Assembly: GCF_008831285.2 (NCBI RefSeq)
Contig: NC_045138.2
Location: 25,825,934-25,889,933, forward strand
Reading direction: 5' to 3'
Source: Nymphaea colorata
Lineage: Eukaryota; Streptophyta; Magnoliopsida; Nymphaeales; Nymphaeaceae
Length of the DNA stretch: 64,000 nucleotides
In this document: positions 36,301 to 49,351 of the stretch, piece by piece
How the letters are laid out: every line of letters begins with the position of its first letter
Position numbering within the stretch: position 1 is the first letter of the stretch
Translations under genes and position numbers: made by a program
Notes under the pieces: generated by a model
Told to the model about the DNA's origin: nothing
The model's database searches: none
Seen by the model: only the letters and a program-made list of their open reading frames with translations

Positions 36301-36718
36301 TATTGATTTCCTTTTCTCCTGAACCAATTGAAAGAGAACTTGACAGTATTGCATCTGGCCTCTTCTCTTTTGCTCAAAGCTCTCAAATCCAAAGGAGACC
36401 TATAGTGTTCTGAAAAAACTTTTAACGATAGCTTCGGGTCTCAAATTAGAGGCTGATCTGAAATCCCTTTCGTGTGAGATCAACAGAATAAACAAACACC
36501 CAATTTCACCACTGTAAAAATGAGGATTTGACATCCTCAGTATGTCTTATATCATAGAGAAATGCATACAAGCTGTAGACCTCATGTCAGCTAGTTGCCT
36601 TAAGAACAAAGTAAGGAAAACTGGAATGAAGCATCTACTCAATTAAAGTTAAGATCCCTCAAGATAAAACTAATTGAAGAAAGCAAACATGAGAAAAAGG
36701 AGATACAACACAAGCTCC
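33366..36718. other. Intergenic region with a perfect 279-bp tandem duplication
   Basis: From 33366 to about 34050 is the MIS12 upstream region with a GA run at about 33849-33881. From 34090 to 34490 the DNA is AT-rich with a phrase (ATCAAACACCCA) typical of MITE ends, but no matched end was found. From 34600 to 36640 there is no recognisable gene; a 279-bp direct duplication lies at 35428-35985. The right end holds the 3' UTR of the PDI gene. Confidence 0.6.
35428..35985. repeat. Perfect tandem duplication, 2 x 279 bp
   Basis: The block beginning ACTTCCAGTCTTCCCCTTGG at 35428 recurs at 35707. By eye I find no difference, and a 78-codon chance ORF is repeated identically. Shared sequence extends two bases past the second copy (to 35987). 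Confidence 0.95.
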
Positions 36719-39700
36719 TTAGTCCTCCTTGTCAGGTTTGGTCTCCTTGACCAAACCAGTCGTGGCTTCGCTGCTTGATCCAGCTTGTCTGCTTGAAGGG
36801 GCTTCATCCTTGTCAAATCCGCCTATGCTTCGAATCAGCATCACAATAACCACGATAAAGATGATTAAGTAAACGGTATTGATGCTGATTAATGAATTTA
36901 TATAACCAATGAATGAAGGGCCAGCGAAGGTCTTCTTGACAATTCTTCCCTCCCTATATCCTTCAAGAAAACGACTTATTTGAGATCCATGATCCTCATC
37001 AACAAGACTTTCAGAACCCTCAACCTGTATGCAAACATCCAACAGAAATCAATCTCCCATCCAGGAACCAAAATCACTTACCCGTTCCAATAGAAGAACA
37101 CAGACCAGTTCAAGCTTCTAAATCTAACCTGTGACCCATGTCACACAACTTTAATTATTACAGAAAGAATTGCAGCTAGGATATTGTCATTTTTCTATTG
37201 TGTGTTCATCGCATGAAGTTTATGATGATACTGCATTCTAATGGCATTTAAAGGCACTTAAGCAGTCCAGAGGGACAGATGAAAAATTGCACACTGGAAT
37301 ACAAATGACAGAACATGAAAATGGATCTTATAAATGATTGCATGTAGAAGGCAAGGTAGCACATTATCAAGAAGAGCTAGTTTACTAAGCATGTGTCACC
37401 GTTGCATTATCAAGAAAAGCTAGTTTACTAAGCATGTGTCACCGTTGCATTGTGGACAATTACCAAATATGTACATGGATGCATGCTAAGCTCACATTTT
37501 AGTGGACAATTTATCAGAACGGAAAGCTTCCCGATCAATGGTGACGAACCTGCTGTACAACAGAAAGATTGTTGAAGAATAGATGTGGTTTGCAGACGAG
37601 CACATGAAGCACCAGTTAGGAAGCTAATGAATACAATCATAGGGCAAACTTAAGTGGCTACTGAAATCAAAAGCTATTGCAACCTAAACACAGAAGCCAC
37701 TAAACATACAGATAAAATAGATAAGTGAAGAAACGTGATTTAGAAAATATGACAATATGACATCAATAGACAACTGTCTCACAAAAGATGGCAGCAAAAT
37801 TAGACATAAAACAGGAAATGCATAAACAGCCAACTTGTCCGCTTAACATTAGACAAGAAGACGCATAGAATACTAGTTTACTGACGATCCCCAATGCGCA
37901 TCGCTTAACCTGTGACAAAAAGGAGCAATGCTCTTCATAACGTTTTGAAGGAAATCAATTGCAATTGCTATCGGATGTCTCCAGTCAAAATATGTGAGAG
38001 AATTACAATTGCAGGATAATAAACTAAGCAAAAAACTAGAAAAACATCACTCAGAAAGAAAAAAAGAATGTTAATGTTCACTTTCTGCAACAACCTTTTT
38101 AATTTATCCTTTTTTTTTTTTGAATTAGCTCACAATTCTTCCACAAGTGCAAACAAGTTTTTTTTATGAAAAAGACAGACGATTCTTATGGTTGGTGTGA
38201 ATTGCTTTAAAGGTTACCGAATTGCAGGTATATCAAATAGTACACAAGCAAAAAAAAATTGCAGTAGCCCACTTCAAGTACAATGCAACAAGACATGATA
38301 ACAGGTAATGGATATATGTCCCTATCTTCAGAATAAAGACAAACTATGAAACAACCTTTACTCTTATATCATACTTACGGAATAATATTCTTCCTTGCCA
38401 TCCCAGACAACCATTCTCGGTAAGCTTGTCCACCTGTTGACATCAAATGCTTCAACAAAACCTTCCCATTGCTCCCACCCCACATAGGCAAATATAAGAT
38501 CACGATTTGCAGATGCAGCAGCCCTCAACATCTTGATTAATTTAATAGAATTATCTTCAGAGTCATCCTTCATAATGGTCAAAACTATCTTCCTGTCATC
38601 ATCTTTTAGCAGCTTAATGGTGTCAAAATTCAAGGATAGGCAGAGGGGGAGGAGACTCTGTTTGATGTAATCCTCCAAGAACTTATCTAGAAATGACGGA
38701 AAAGAAAGTCCGAATCAGCAATAAGTAAATTGCTTATCTCGTAATCATTACAAAAATGCATTAGCATTTAGGAACCAGTGCAACTAATTCTAAGGCATTC
38801 CTTTGGAGGTAGGCCTCAACAGTAACATGTGCTGATTCTTGAAGCAGGTTTGACAATAACATGAACTGATTCTTGAAACAGGTCACCAAAAGATGAGCAA
38901 GAAGGAGGCTATAGCATGCACATGCACATGTTCGAATAAAACATTCTTGAAACAAGTCTCTAAATATGAGTGAAACTGAGGTCACACAGCACGTGAAGCC
39001 AAGATAAACGTGAATATGTAGAACATTTTAAATGCAAAAAAAAAGAATACCAAAATAGTTCAACGGACAGCAAAACAAATCCTTACCTTCAAAGGGCCCA
39101 TAGAATACTCCCATCTCATTATATTTAGGATGAAGGGAAACCAAAGCCGGGACCTTATCAAAATCGTACTTTACCATAACATCCTCCGAGAAATTCTTAG
39201 CAATGGAAAACCAGGCTTTTTTCTTGTATTTCATGGAAAATCCTTCTATTAGTGATTCATTGAGCCCAAAGCCAACGAATATAGGGAAGTATGTCCCAGC
39301 TGCTTCAACAAAATTGCTGATATCATCATCAGATTGAAGAATTGAAATATCCAGTGCCACAAACTTCTTCAGGATACGCACAAGCAACTCTGACTGGCGT
39401 GGACCAGTATACTCCATTGGCACACCATGAATAAAAAGCTTGAGAGTTGGAAACCCACTGCATTAAAAGAAAACCTTTTAGATACAGTCATGCCTGTGCT
39501 CAATGTAATCACTAAAATAATGCAAAACACAGTCCCTCAAAGCAGGAAAATTCATTGATAACACAAAATCCAAAAAAAGGTCTGGAACACAAACAAGAAA
39601 CTATTTTAATATGGAAAACAGCTGAAAACAGTAGTGAAGCAATAGGTCTGAAAAGCACCATACTCGACATCAAATTTTGAAGCAAGATTTCTGTATTTGT

Positions 39701-41394
39701 CAGCATTTACTTTAGCAACTGCAATTGGTCTCTCCAAGCCTGCTAATATTGGTGCAGCAGCATCTAACTGCCAAAAGGACAATAGAAGCATCAGTTTTAA
39801 GGAAAGAAAAAGATACACATCGACAAAAGAAAGTCAAGATATATATACAGTTATACACCAGACAGAAACATACAGTAAGCAATAGAAAGAACAGGTACCA
39901 AAATGAACTGAAAATGGAGTGTAGGACAACTATTCCCAGCAATGCATAGCAAAAACCATAAAACACTTTTGGAACTACAACAATCCAGGCAGTAAATAAA
40001 ATATGAACCAGAAAGACAAACGGATTTCTCCAATATGTAGTGGAATCAAAAGAAAAAAATTGACCATAAATTGTTAGGTAAAGAATTCATAGCCATTATG
40101 TGGAGGACGTGTAAAGTTGATCTATTTAAATTCTAAAAATTCTATGAACTTAGGAAAAGAGAAAATAGTTAGATTCTCACTTCTCACCATTTTATTTTCT
40201 AGCTCCATTAGGTCATCATGACAAAGAACATGTAACTTCTCAAGTCAGCGCTCATTTGATGGATGCATTGGATTATATTAGCAACCAGCTGCTTATAACA
40301 ATTAAAGCATCTTAATGAGCTCATCTACATCCACCAAGTCCAGGTGGCTGGGGTGGCATCCACAGGTGCATATCTATTTGTAATTTGAGCTAGAAAATTA
40401 GTTGAGTAATTCTCTTAACTCCATCAGAGTGCATTTGTTGTTTGAGTAAAAACTTGGTTTGGTAACAGACATATAAGGCCTATATAAATGCTCAAGTAAA
40501 TATATGTGAGACATATTGTGTGTGCCTCATGTCTAGGGTGATAAAGTAAGGAACCTAGTAACCTTGGGGGTTACTAATACATGATGTGGGTAACTTAAAG
40601 CATGTTGCTGTTTAAGTACCTTCTTTAGAAGTTTGAAAGAAATCCAAGAAAAATTCTAGAGTTTTGTTCTAATTGCTCTCTTGCATATCTGCTGTTCAGC
40701 AAGACCTAGATCACAGTTTACCAACGCTTGTTCCAACTCTTACACTGCATATGGTTACTATAAAAACATTGAGATGATCAACATATATTTTTGAATTCTG
40801 CAACCAATGCCCTTCTAAAACATTAAACTAATCATGCCCCATAAATGTTCAATTGCCCTTCCTTTATTTAGAGTCTTGGAACTTGTAGAAGCAGGTTTAA
40901 TCAACCATGTAGTGTTCCTAAGTCCTAACAATGTAAAGTTATGTTCCATCAAAGCCACCACCTAAAAGCAACCAGAGGTTAAATTCTGGAACAATTTGTT
41001 CAAAGGACAACTTCGTAGTGATTTTGTATTTGCTTCGTAGTAAAAGTATAATAGCCTGTTCTCTTCCTAAGAAAACCTCCGACTTTTTCTCTTTATGATT
41101 TCAGTTTCCTGCTTGCAAGTTTCCCAGTTTGGATTAAAATCCATGCTATTTGCAAAGTTATTCGCTGAGTGTACCTTACTGTACACGCACATAAACCTTG
41201 ATCCTGGTTCAAGATGGACCGCGTAAGCATGCTTTACCCGAGCAATTTAGATATGATAAATGATAGCATTTTTTGCAGAAGAAATTAGAACCATAGACAT
41301 GGATTATCAGGGACGTACTTATAAAACAGATTTCACAACCTACCAAGGTTATGGACCAGATTTGCTGATTTGGCTTAGCTAAAAGGAGATATTA

Positions 41395-41471
<77 letters not shown>

Positions 41472-42130
41472 GTACAATTTACGTAAACAGGTTGCTCCAG
41501 GAAATTGAAAACACACAAAAGGGGAAACGATATAAGACCATAAGGTCTAAGGTGCCACTGAAACAAATCAAAACTAATTATTAATTCTAAAGAACCTAAA
41601 GAATATGCAGTAGATGTTAGAGACAAGAACAATGAAGCAAGTCAAAGAAGTCGCACAGGAAAAAATTATCATTGGATGCCGAAGTTCTTCGAATTTAAAG
41701 TTACAATCCTTAAAGTTACAATACAGATGGAAAGAGGGGCTTTTAGGGATCTCAATTTGCCCCAATCCCTTCTCCTTTCACTCGCAGATCAAGATCGAAA
41801 AAACACGAGAAAGAAAAACCAAAATTCATCAACTCAGGGTACTAAAAGCAGAAGGGCCAATGAGTTGTAGATAGTTTATTTTCGTCTAAAGAGAGGGAGA
41901 GATGTGACCTCTGGGGAGAGCCGTTTGCAATGGCCACACCACGGGGCGTAGAAATCGACGAAGACGTAGTCCAAAGAAGAGATGGCGGAGTCGAAATTGG
42001 ATTCATCGAGTTCTAAAACACTACCATCTATCTTGAACTGATCGGAAGCGCGGAGAGCAATCAACTGCAGAGCACCAACCACGACGAAGGTAACCCACGT
42101 GAAAGAAGAATAAGAAGAAGAAGGACCCAT
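36719..42130 (-). CDS. PDIL5-2: Protein disulfide isomerase-like 5-2 (membrane-anchored ER thioredoxin-fold protein)
   Basis: Five exons on the minus strand: 42130-41909, 39767-39664, 39457-39087, 38686-38379 and 37024-36719. They total 1311 nt, giving 436 aa. I chose the ATG at 42130; an upstream in-frame TTG is unlikely. Residues about 12-28 are a hydrophobic signal segment. The thioredoxin domain holds DFYAPWCGHCKRL with catalytic CGHC at 65-68, and the cis-proline loop GFPTLKLF follows in exon 3. A second, redox-inactive thioredoxin-like half contains FFP-type text (YFPIFVGFGLNES, VVWDGKEEYY). A C-terminal transmembrane helix spans about 386-402 (VYLIIFIVVIVMLIRSI), followed by a charged tail with no KDEL. 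The layout matches plant PDIL5-2, expected to catalyse disulfide exchange in the ER. Intron 1 is about 2.1 kb and contains a TA run. Confidence 0.93.
37363..37448. repeat. 43-bp tandem pair in the last intron of PDIL5-2
   Basis: ATTATCAAGAAGAGCTAG at 37363 recurs at 37406 with a single change. This gives two head-to-tail 43-bp copies. Confidence 0.9.
41397..41469. repeat. TA microsatellite in intron 1 of PDIL5-2
   Basis: TA run of about 72 bp. Confidence 0.95.
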
Positions 42131-44513
42131 GATCAAACCCAACCTCCCTATATGCCGCTGCCGTTCTCACGAGAAACCCAACATCCGCAAAGATCAAAAT
42201 AATCAATGACTCTGCTCCTTTCTCTTCTTCCTCTTTCTTCTCTGACAGCGCCCGCTCGCTCTGGGTGAAGTTCTCTGGGATGAAGAAAGACGTCAAGTTT
42301 GATGGAAGTGCGTTTATATGGTAGGAGAAGTAGCAGCGTCGATTGTATAACTGATCGATTTGGTAACGCTGCAATCACCCTATTCAGAACGAGAGTTGGT
42401 GTTTTTAGAGGGATGCTGAGAAGAAAGCTTGACCGAAGGTCACAGGGTCATAGAACTCGGTTCGGTGAACTATGTAACAAGCGTAATCTTATACTGCAAA
42501 TAAGATGCAAACCGCTAACACGTAACTTTGCCGTTTCCTAGTATATATATATATAGAAAATGCAAGAAGAAAGGTTTACTTTCATTTATTCTCATTCTTT
42601 TCATTTTTCTCCCCTCTGCCACTTAGATATTAAAATCATTCATTTAAGTGCATTTAATGCATAGTTTAAGCTAAGACACTTAGTTTAAGTAGCCAGATGA
42701 TACAGAAGACTACTGACCTTAATGTCAATTTCTTACGAGCAAGCCAACTATAATTCTTCATTTTATTGAGAACTGCAGTTTGCATTGCTCCAATTTGGTG
42801 ATTTAGGTTAAATTTGCAAAATTCCCTTTTTAAATATAATATATATAAAATGATTTTAATAAATTAAAATAGAAAAAGAATGAGTCCAAAATGGAGTGTA
42901 ATTGAAGGATTCTTACGTAACATCGAACTCATTTTGTTCAAGAGGTAACTATGAAAGATGCTAACCGTAGCTAACGAAGCAGAAGGTATTCTTAAGAGGT
43001 GCAACCAATAGAAATGAATTTGTAACTTTGTGGAGCAGCGAATTTGTCAATTTGCCGGCATCTGACGGATGAATTGGTAGAAGCATGTTCCTTCTCTATT
43101 GATTACATATTAAAATCAGAAATCATGAAGCATGTCAAGTGTGCAACTACGACGTGTTTTATTAACTATATGAACGTCATCTATGCGGCTGATTGTAAAA
43201 GACAAGAACCAACCATCCCCTGAATTGTTTCCATATCTTCCTTCCGTTTTGTTCTTCCGGAAAACTAATTTATTATGAAATGGCATGAAATATTTTCTTG
43301 ACAATCTGTTGCCATCATTAGTTGCATGGTATGGTATCGATCACTCCTGCACTGCGTTAGTACAAATGCAAGTCCATGCACGAGTATGAAAAGTACAACA
43401 TAAACATTTTCTATAATCGTCGACGGGATGTGGACAGGTACATATTCCTCCATGCATTAACTTTCACCAACCTTCCTTCATTTTGATACAGACAATAACA
43501 CTCAATTTGAGATGCTTATGTCATAACATTTCCCTGCACCAAACTAAGGATTTGAAGCAATATAGTCTACTGTACGAAACTTGGCCATCTTCTTCTCCAT
43601 GGCCCCCGCCCTTGGCTCGCTTCGCTTTCAGTTCAAGCTCTACCCGCGGCCTTCCTCACTTGTTTGCCCTTCACCCCTCTCAATTACTCTGTCTGCCCTT
43701 GCTCAATCTGCTTCACAAATAGTATCCTGAAATTTTGACATGAAGATACCTGTAGCTTGAAGATTCATAATCTACAACTAGGATGGTTTTTCTCTGTTAA
43801 TATGGAAGCAACAGGTGGAGTTAGTAGAGGAAAACCTTGCTTGTTTTGTGTGTTTAGAGTTACATTAGATAAAGCAATTTGTCGTCACGATCTAACATAT
43901 TTACATTTGTCATCTATTAAGAGTTTCACCAACCCAAGAAATGTCAGTGAAGAGTAGCGAAATTTGAGATGGCTCGACCTGACCACATATTTTAGGTGCC
44001 TAATCCTTCTCAACAGCTATTCCTACAACTCATTGATGCAATTAGACAAGGACAGTAACATTTTCAGACACAAGGAATGAGTAGTAAATTGGGCGAGACT
44101 TCTCTGAAATTTATAGCCTTCAAGAATCCTTATGTTTTCAGAACATCCATGAACGTGATCTGCATCTGAACTGGTCTTCTCACTAGCTCAGTTTTCAAAT
44201 TTCAAATTCCTTTTACGGGGTTCAATTATTGTCTTACCTTTAGTTACCATTCCAATTCCATAGGTTTTTGATTCAACACATCCGAAATAAGTAATGGACA
44301 ACTTCAAATGAATTTCAAAGGAAAGTAAGTTCGTATAACAGATATTGCTGAAACAATCTTCAGAGCCAATGTTAAACATTGTTTCCATGTGTGCATTGCC
44401 TCTAGGGATTTGAAAGAGTACTCTCGAAGAGATGCGACTCAAAAACCTTGAAATTATTTTCACTCACAATGAATACAGATTGTTCTGCAATAGATTCTTC
44501 ATATAAGAACTTC
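42131..44513. other. Intergenic region
   Basis: 42131 to about 42550 is the PDIL5-2 upstream region, with TGACGTCT on its sense strand (42288-42295). The rest is AT-rich DNA with no recognised gene or repeat apart from a short TA run near 42543. The ORF at 43483-43722 has no family resemblance. Confidence 0.55.
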
Positions 44514-47500
44514 TCAATCTTCCACACCACCAGGGAGAAGCTTTCCAGCTGTTTGGGATCTCAAGCTCACGGTACCAAAATTTCTGACTGCAGCAGGAAT
44601 CACCCTTGATGGAGACAAGACTTCAGCAAAAGAGAGGTTGTATGAGTCTGTTCCAAGGCGGCTTTGCAGCCATCCTCTACTACCAGAGAATCCATCAGCC
44701 AGGACCCAACAGTTCTTGAAACCGAGCCCAGTTAACAATTTTGCCACGGCTTTCGAATTGTCAGAATACCTGCACAGTAAACATTAATGCTGAAAAAACT
44801 TCAGTGCCTGAGTTATCATTTTTATTAAGTTTACAGGAAACAAAGAAAATGACAGGAACGGTGAAAAACCCAAGCTACAAAAGTCAATACAGAAGAAGTA
44901 GGAAAGCCTGTGATGTGCTGAAAATTAAAGAAGAAACAAGTCACTGTATTTCAATATCTCATGGAGGAGCTTTCCTATTAAAGGTAAACCAAGTTCGTAA
45001 GAGGCTGCATTTCACAAAGGATTTGTTTAATAGAGGCTTTCTCTGTCAAGATTTCTAAAAACTTAACTTCCATAAGAAAAATCTCGTAACACAAATGCTT
45101 TGAGTTCAACTAGCAGAAAAAGTCAAGAATTTTGTGCTAATAAAAGCTTAACATAAATAACAGTCACCCACGAGTCCATGATCACAATGTTTGATCCTTT
45201 GTTAACTCGTTTGAGATATGAGATCTTTAGAGCAGCTATTTCAGCTTCCACCTTCTTTGAATTTCTCACAATGTTTCGAATATTACTTGGAAGTTCTTCC
45301 AAACTGCGAAAGAAGAATGACAGAAACCATAAACAAGTTCAAGCATCATTATTTGAGCTTCAGTTATTAAAACATCAAGGTACGTGATTACTAGATAGAA
45401 GTCACTCACGGTACAGAGATGAGTTTGTTCTTAGCACTAGATGGTAAGCGAGGAATTCCAGCTTTGTTTTTGTCCTTCTCTGAGCGTATGTCTATCAGAA
45501 GATGATCTTGTGAGCAGACGAGATCAAGTGCTTGAGCAGGACTGAGGTCACCTTCAAAGATTAAGCAACATCACGGATATCTTAGCTCTCAAAGAAATGT
45601 TGAGAAAAGAGTAGACACCGTAAAGGATCGGAAAAACAGTCTCATAAATGCAAATTTTGAACCCGCCAATCCACATATTTGTAGTTCTCCTATAGAAAAT
45701 AGTGAGATTAGGACTTGAACAACTAAGTCTGCTGATAGGCCCATGTTCAGGTAAATGGGTTAAGAGATAACAGTATGCTGACCATATTTGAGGACACATA
45801 TATCTTTCATTTGAGTTACTAGGGAAAGTGCAGTGATCAGTATTTTGTAGCCCAAATTAGGCATCTAGGCCTAATTACAGCCAATAGAAACAAGTAACAA
45901 GCCCAAGGAGTCAACAATTGTTAGATGGGTGCCTTTTCCTAAATTAAAAAGTGATCCAGTTGCTTTAGCACTGGAATAAACTGGAAGAATCAGCGCGTCA
46001 AGAGCACCTCCTGAACAGCACTCAGAATTTGCAAGGCATTGCCTGCAATAATGTAGCAAATGACTTGCTGCTTGTACTCTGCTTACCTGCCGGTCTTTCA
46101 GTTTGCATTTCTATCTAATACATCCCATAGAGAAGTGCTTTGTTGGCATGTGCTACTAAATACCTTTCCAAGGATTGTCATGATGCATCACATGAATAAC
46201 CCTAGGGCTGTATCCCAAGATCATATAGCTAAACAGGTCCCTGCATCTAAAGAATTAATTGTTTCATTAACATCTTGATTTCCAAAACTTTAATTATCTA
46301 TTCATACGATGCTTTCCCAGCCGGACTCACTTGTCACTCTCTTGGGAAAATCATGTAAATAAATGGTACCATATGACTAAAAGGAAAAGCTTCATCGTTC
46401 ATCAACTTACTTCACGAACTTTGCATCCTAAAAGATTTTGATTGATAAGGACAACCAAACCTAAAATATGGGCTTTGAACTGAAATAGACAATTCAGACA
46501 GGAAAAACTGCTTTCAATGAGAACACGAACTCAATACAATGTTGTAATTGACATTAATAGTAATTTTCCATGAGTGTGCTTCCACCATGGAGAATTGCAT
46601 TTACTTGCACATGTATGTGTATGATTGTGCATGTAAGCGTGTGCATTATATTTGTAATACCTTTATAACCACGAAGACTGTATGAAATTGCAGACCCAAT
46701 TGGAGGAAGAATGAAGGATGTGAGAAGGACAGCTCCAGCCGCTGCTACGATTGTTGTTGGATCAGATGAAGACAGTGTCTCCACCGTTGTGGAAGCAATG
46801 GGTTTTACCTGCTCAAGAACTTGGCCTGTTTGTTCTGCTGCATCGCCAGCAGTTTCAGCCATGGTCTGCATTCATAATGTCCTTAATTATAGAACTTGCA
46901 AAAGATCGAAAGTTAAAGACCTTAAGCTAATATCTGCAATAATCAGCTCCAACAGACTGACATTTTTGCAGAGTATCAACTACGTTGACGCCTAAATTAT
47001 AACTTGCTTATTCAATTCAATCGTCACATATGAAATTCTATCGACCCCGATTCATTACAACGTCCTGCAAGGCAATAAATTAAACATTTCATTTATATTT
47101 TGGCGCCTGGTGCCATTGCAAATAGATGAAAACTGCCGACATGGAAACAAGTAAAATCTTGCAACTCTACAAACATCTGGTCAGCCTCAAAGATTCACTT
47201 AAGCAAACCAGTCCACAAATCAGATCAGTCAGTAATAACACAAGCTAGAAAGAAAAGGAATGACCTTGGCCGCACTGAGAACTGGCTCTGGATCAAAACC
47301 AGCATCCTGCAAAGCGGAGCCAGCCTGCTTTGCGGCTTCAGAAATGGCAGGTGAAGCTATTCGGATTGCCTCATCACTGGCCTTCTGAATCAAAGGAAGG
47401 GCTACATCAACCCCTGGCTTAACAATCTTTAGGAAACCATCGACAAGATCCTTCGACACCGTAATTGCCGTCGAAGCAGTCTCCTGCGCTTGCTCCACTG

Positions 47501-48028
47501 CATTCTCCACCTAAACAAGACAATTGATCACTCTCAACTTTGCTCATCAGCCCTAATCACCATCATATATCGTTTTCAAAGTACCATTTAGATATTTAGC
47601 GTTCCCGGAAAGTATCCGAAGCTTATATTCAATTCTCTATTCTTAAAACGAATTTGGTATGACCACATAAGCAAGTCGGCTACTACACAGAGTAGGTAAA
47701 AGAGCTTTTCCAATAAATAGCAACATACTGAACTTCTAGCGAGACAGAGAAGAGTGGGGGTGGAGAAAGTGGAGGAAGGAACCTTGGTGAGGGAAGTTAC
47801 AATGTCGTCCTTCGTGAGTGCAATAGCATTGGGTACAGAAACAGCGGCAAGAAGAGCGTGAGATGATGCAGAGATGGCAGCTAACTTCGAGAATTTGTTG
47901 GACCGGTGGAGAATGGGAGTAGCAGTGTTGATGCTGGGGTGGATGGAGGGAGTGGAGGAGGGCTTGGATGGCTGGAAAGAAGCTATAGTTGGAGGTACTG
48001 CTGCTGCGGTTACTGCGCGGAAGGCCAT
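44514..48028 (-). CDS. CAS: Calcium-sensing receptor CAS, chloroplast thylakoid protein
   Basis: Six exons on the minus strand: 48028-47783, 47510-47265, 46865-46661, 45551-45410, 45303-45172 and 44769-44514. They total 1227 nt, giving 408 aa. The N-terminus is a Ser/Thr/Pro-rich transit peptide. The middle is helical (VENAVEQAQETASTAITVSK and similar), then a single transmembrane segment (TIVAAAGAVLLTSFILPPIG, about residues 202-221). Exons 4-6 form a rhodanese-like domain with LIDIRSEKDKNKAGIPRLPS, ISYLKRVNKGSNIVIMDSY and DGFSGSRGWLQSRLGTDSYN; the catalytic Cys position appears to be Asp, as in known CAS. The exon 5 donor is GTGGGT, chosen because it alone restores DSYSDN in frame. CAS supports Ca2+-dependent stomatal closure, photoacclimation and cyclic electron flow in thylakoids. 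Confidence 0.95.
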
Positions 48029-48220
48029 GGCAACCACTGTCTAAGAAGAAGCCCACCACGCAATGACTCGCCAACCTTCCCTCTCCTGCAAATCAACTCA
48101 GTCACTCTCTCCCTCGCTCGAATGGTTGAAGGAACGATGGTTTTGATTCGAAATGGGTGGTGGGGAGTGACAGATCGGACTCTCAGATACGAGGGGCGAT
48201 CTGCTGCGACCACTATATCG

Positions 48221-48234
48221 ATGACACGTGTCAT
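48221..48234. promoter_or_regulatory. Palindromic G-box upstream of CAS
   Basis: ATGACACGTGTCAT is a perfect 14-bp palindrome centred on CACGTG. It lies about 195 bp upstream of the CAS start codon. G-boxes bind bZIP and bHLH factors that mediate light and ABA responses. The motif is visible; the role for CAS is inferred. Confidence 0.5.
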
Positions 48235-48502
48235 TTGGCGTGGGCCCTTCTCGATAGCAGAAGCTCACGGCGCCTCACCTTTTGGGCTTTCATGATCGAG
48301 TAGACGATGGAGGAAAAGTTTCCGCTGGTGTTTGTCTCTCTTGCCTTTGACGAACTTTTCTTGAATTTCGTTCGAGTTCTTTTCATTGTTTTAGCTCCAT
48401 TTTTAGACCAATCGGATATACGCTCACCGTTCAACTAATTACACCCCTTCGTTCCTGCTGATCAAACATCACCTAGGAGTTATTTCGAAGGCATGTTTAT
48501 TA

Positions 48503-48731
48503 GGTGTTTGGTAATAAAAACGTTATGTTATTGGAACATATGTCCTTAAAATGCATGCTTCAAAAACATTCATTATTGTTCTGAAAAGCATGATGCAATT
48601 AATGTTGTTTCAATTAAACACTGAACATGAACTAGACTACATTTTCTAGAAAAAAAAAACAAGATATTCCTGGAACATGTATTCTGAGAAACATATTCCA
48701 TGGACACAAAATGTTTATTTTATTAAACACC
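48503..48731. mobile_element. Possible MITE with GGTGTTTGGTAATAAA-type ends
   Basis: The left end GGTGTTTGGTAATAAA and the complement of the right end GGTGTTTAATAAAATAAA are similar inverted repeats about 229 bp apart. The left flank is TTA and the right flank TTC, so a 3-bp target duplication (Harbinger-like) is not confirmed. Confidence 0.4.
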
Positions 48732-49351
48732 TTCTTAAGATGTCAAACCAAGATTCAACCTACCTAGCCAACATCTAGGCAGACCTTTGAATTTTCTTTG
48801 AGTTTATGGAGATGAGGCTGCAGACGCGAATGAAATGTTTATTTGCGTAACGAGCAGAGCCTAGAACGGATTGCCATCTTATGATCCAATGGACAACAAG
48901 CCCACGACGACGTAGCAGGACGCTCACCCAGCCAGGCTTTAATTCTTGAAATGGGCTTACACGCATCAATAATGCCAATAATTTGTTCGGTTGTTACCAA
49001 TTGCAGATGTTTCCGTTCATTGTCGGACCTACAAAAGACGAGGGCTAGAATCGTGTGTGGCTTTAATATGGGAGATACCCATGCATCCGGCCGTACTTAG
49101 CTGGCTTACCCATGAATCTGGCCCCATCATAGCAGGCTAGCAGCAGATATGGGACCTACACAACCATGCAAAAGAAGCCTGGCCATACGTTTGACTGTGA
49201 TATCCGACGCACCAGCACCACGAGAAAGCAGAATGGAACAGCACGATGGTGGAAAGGTAGAGTGATTATCTAATGTTTGCGTGTATTCATAAACCAACTT
49301 TCATGATATGCAATGGATAATCATTGTGCATGCTAGGTCGAAGTATTAGTA

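Larger units (their letters stand above)
48029..49351. other. Intergenic region between CAS and the coiled-coil gene
   Basis: It contains the CAS upstream region with a G-box, then a possible MITE at 48503-48731, and AT-rich DNA without a recognised gene. The right end is probably the 3' UTR of the coiled-coil gene. Confidence 0.55.

Noticed and set aside
43483-43722. A 79-codon plus-strand ORF between PDIL5-2 and CAS
   Set aside because: No family resemblance, and the sequence is Ser/Pro/Leu-rich from CT-rich DNA.
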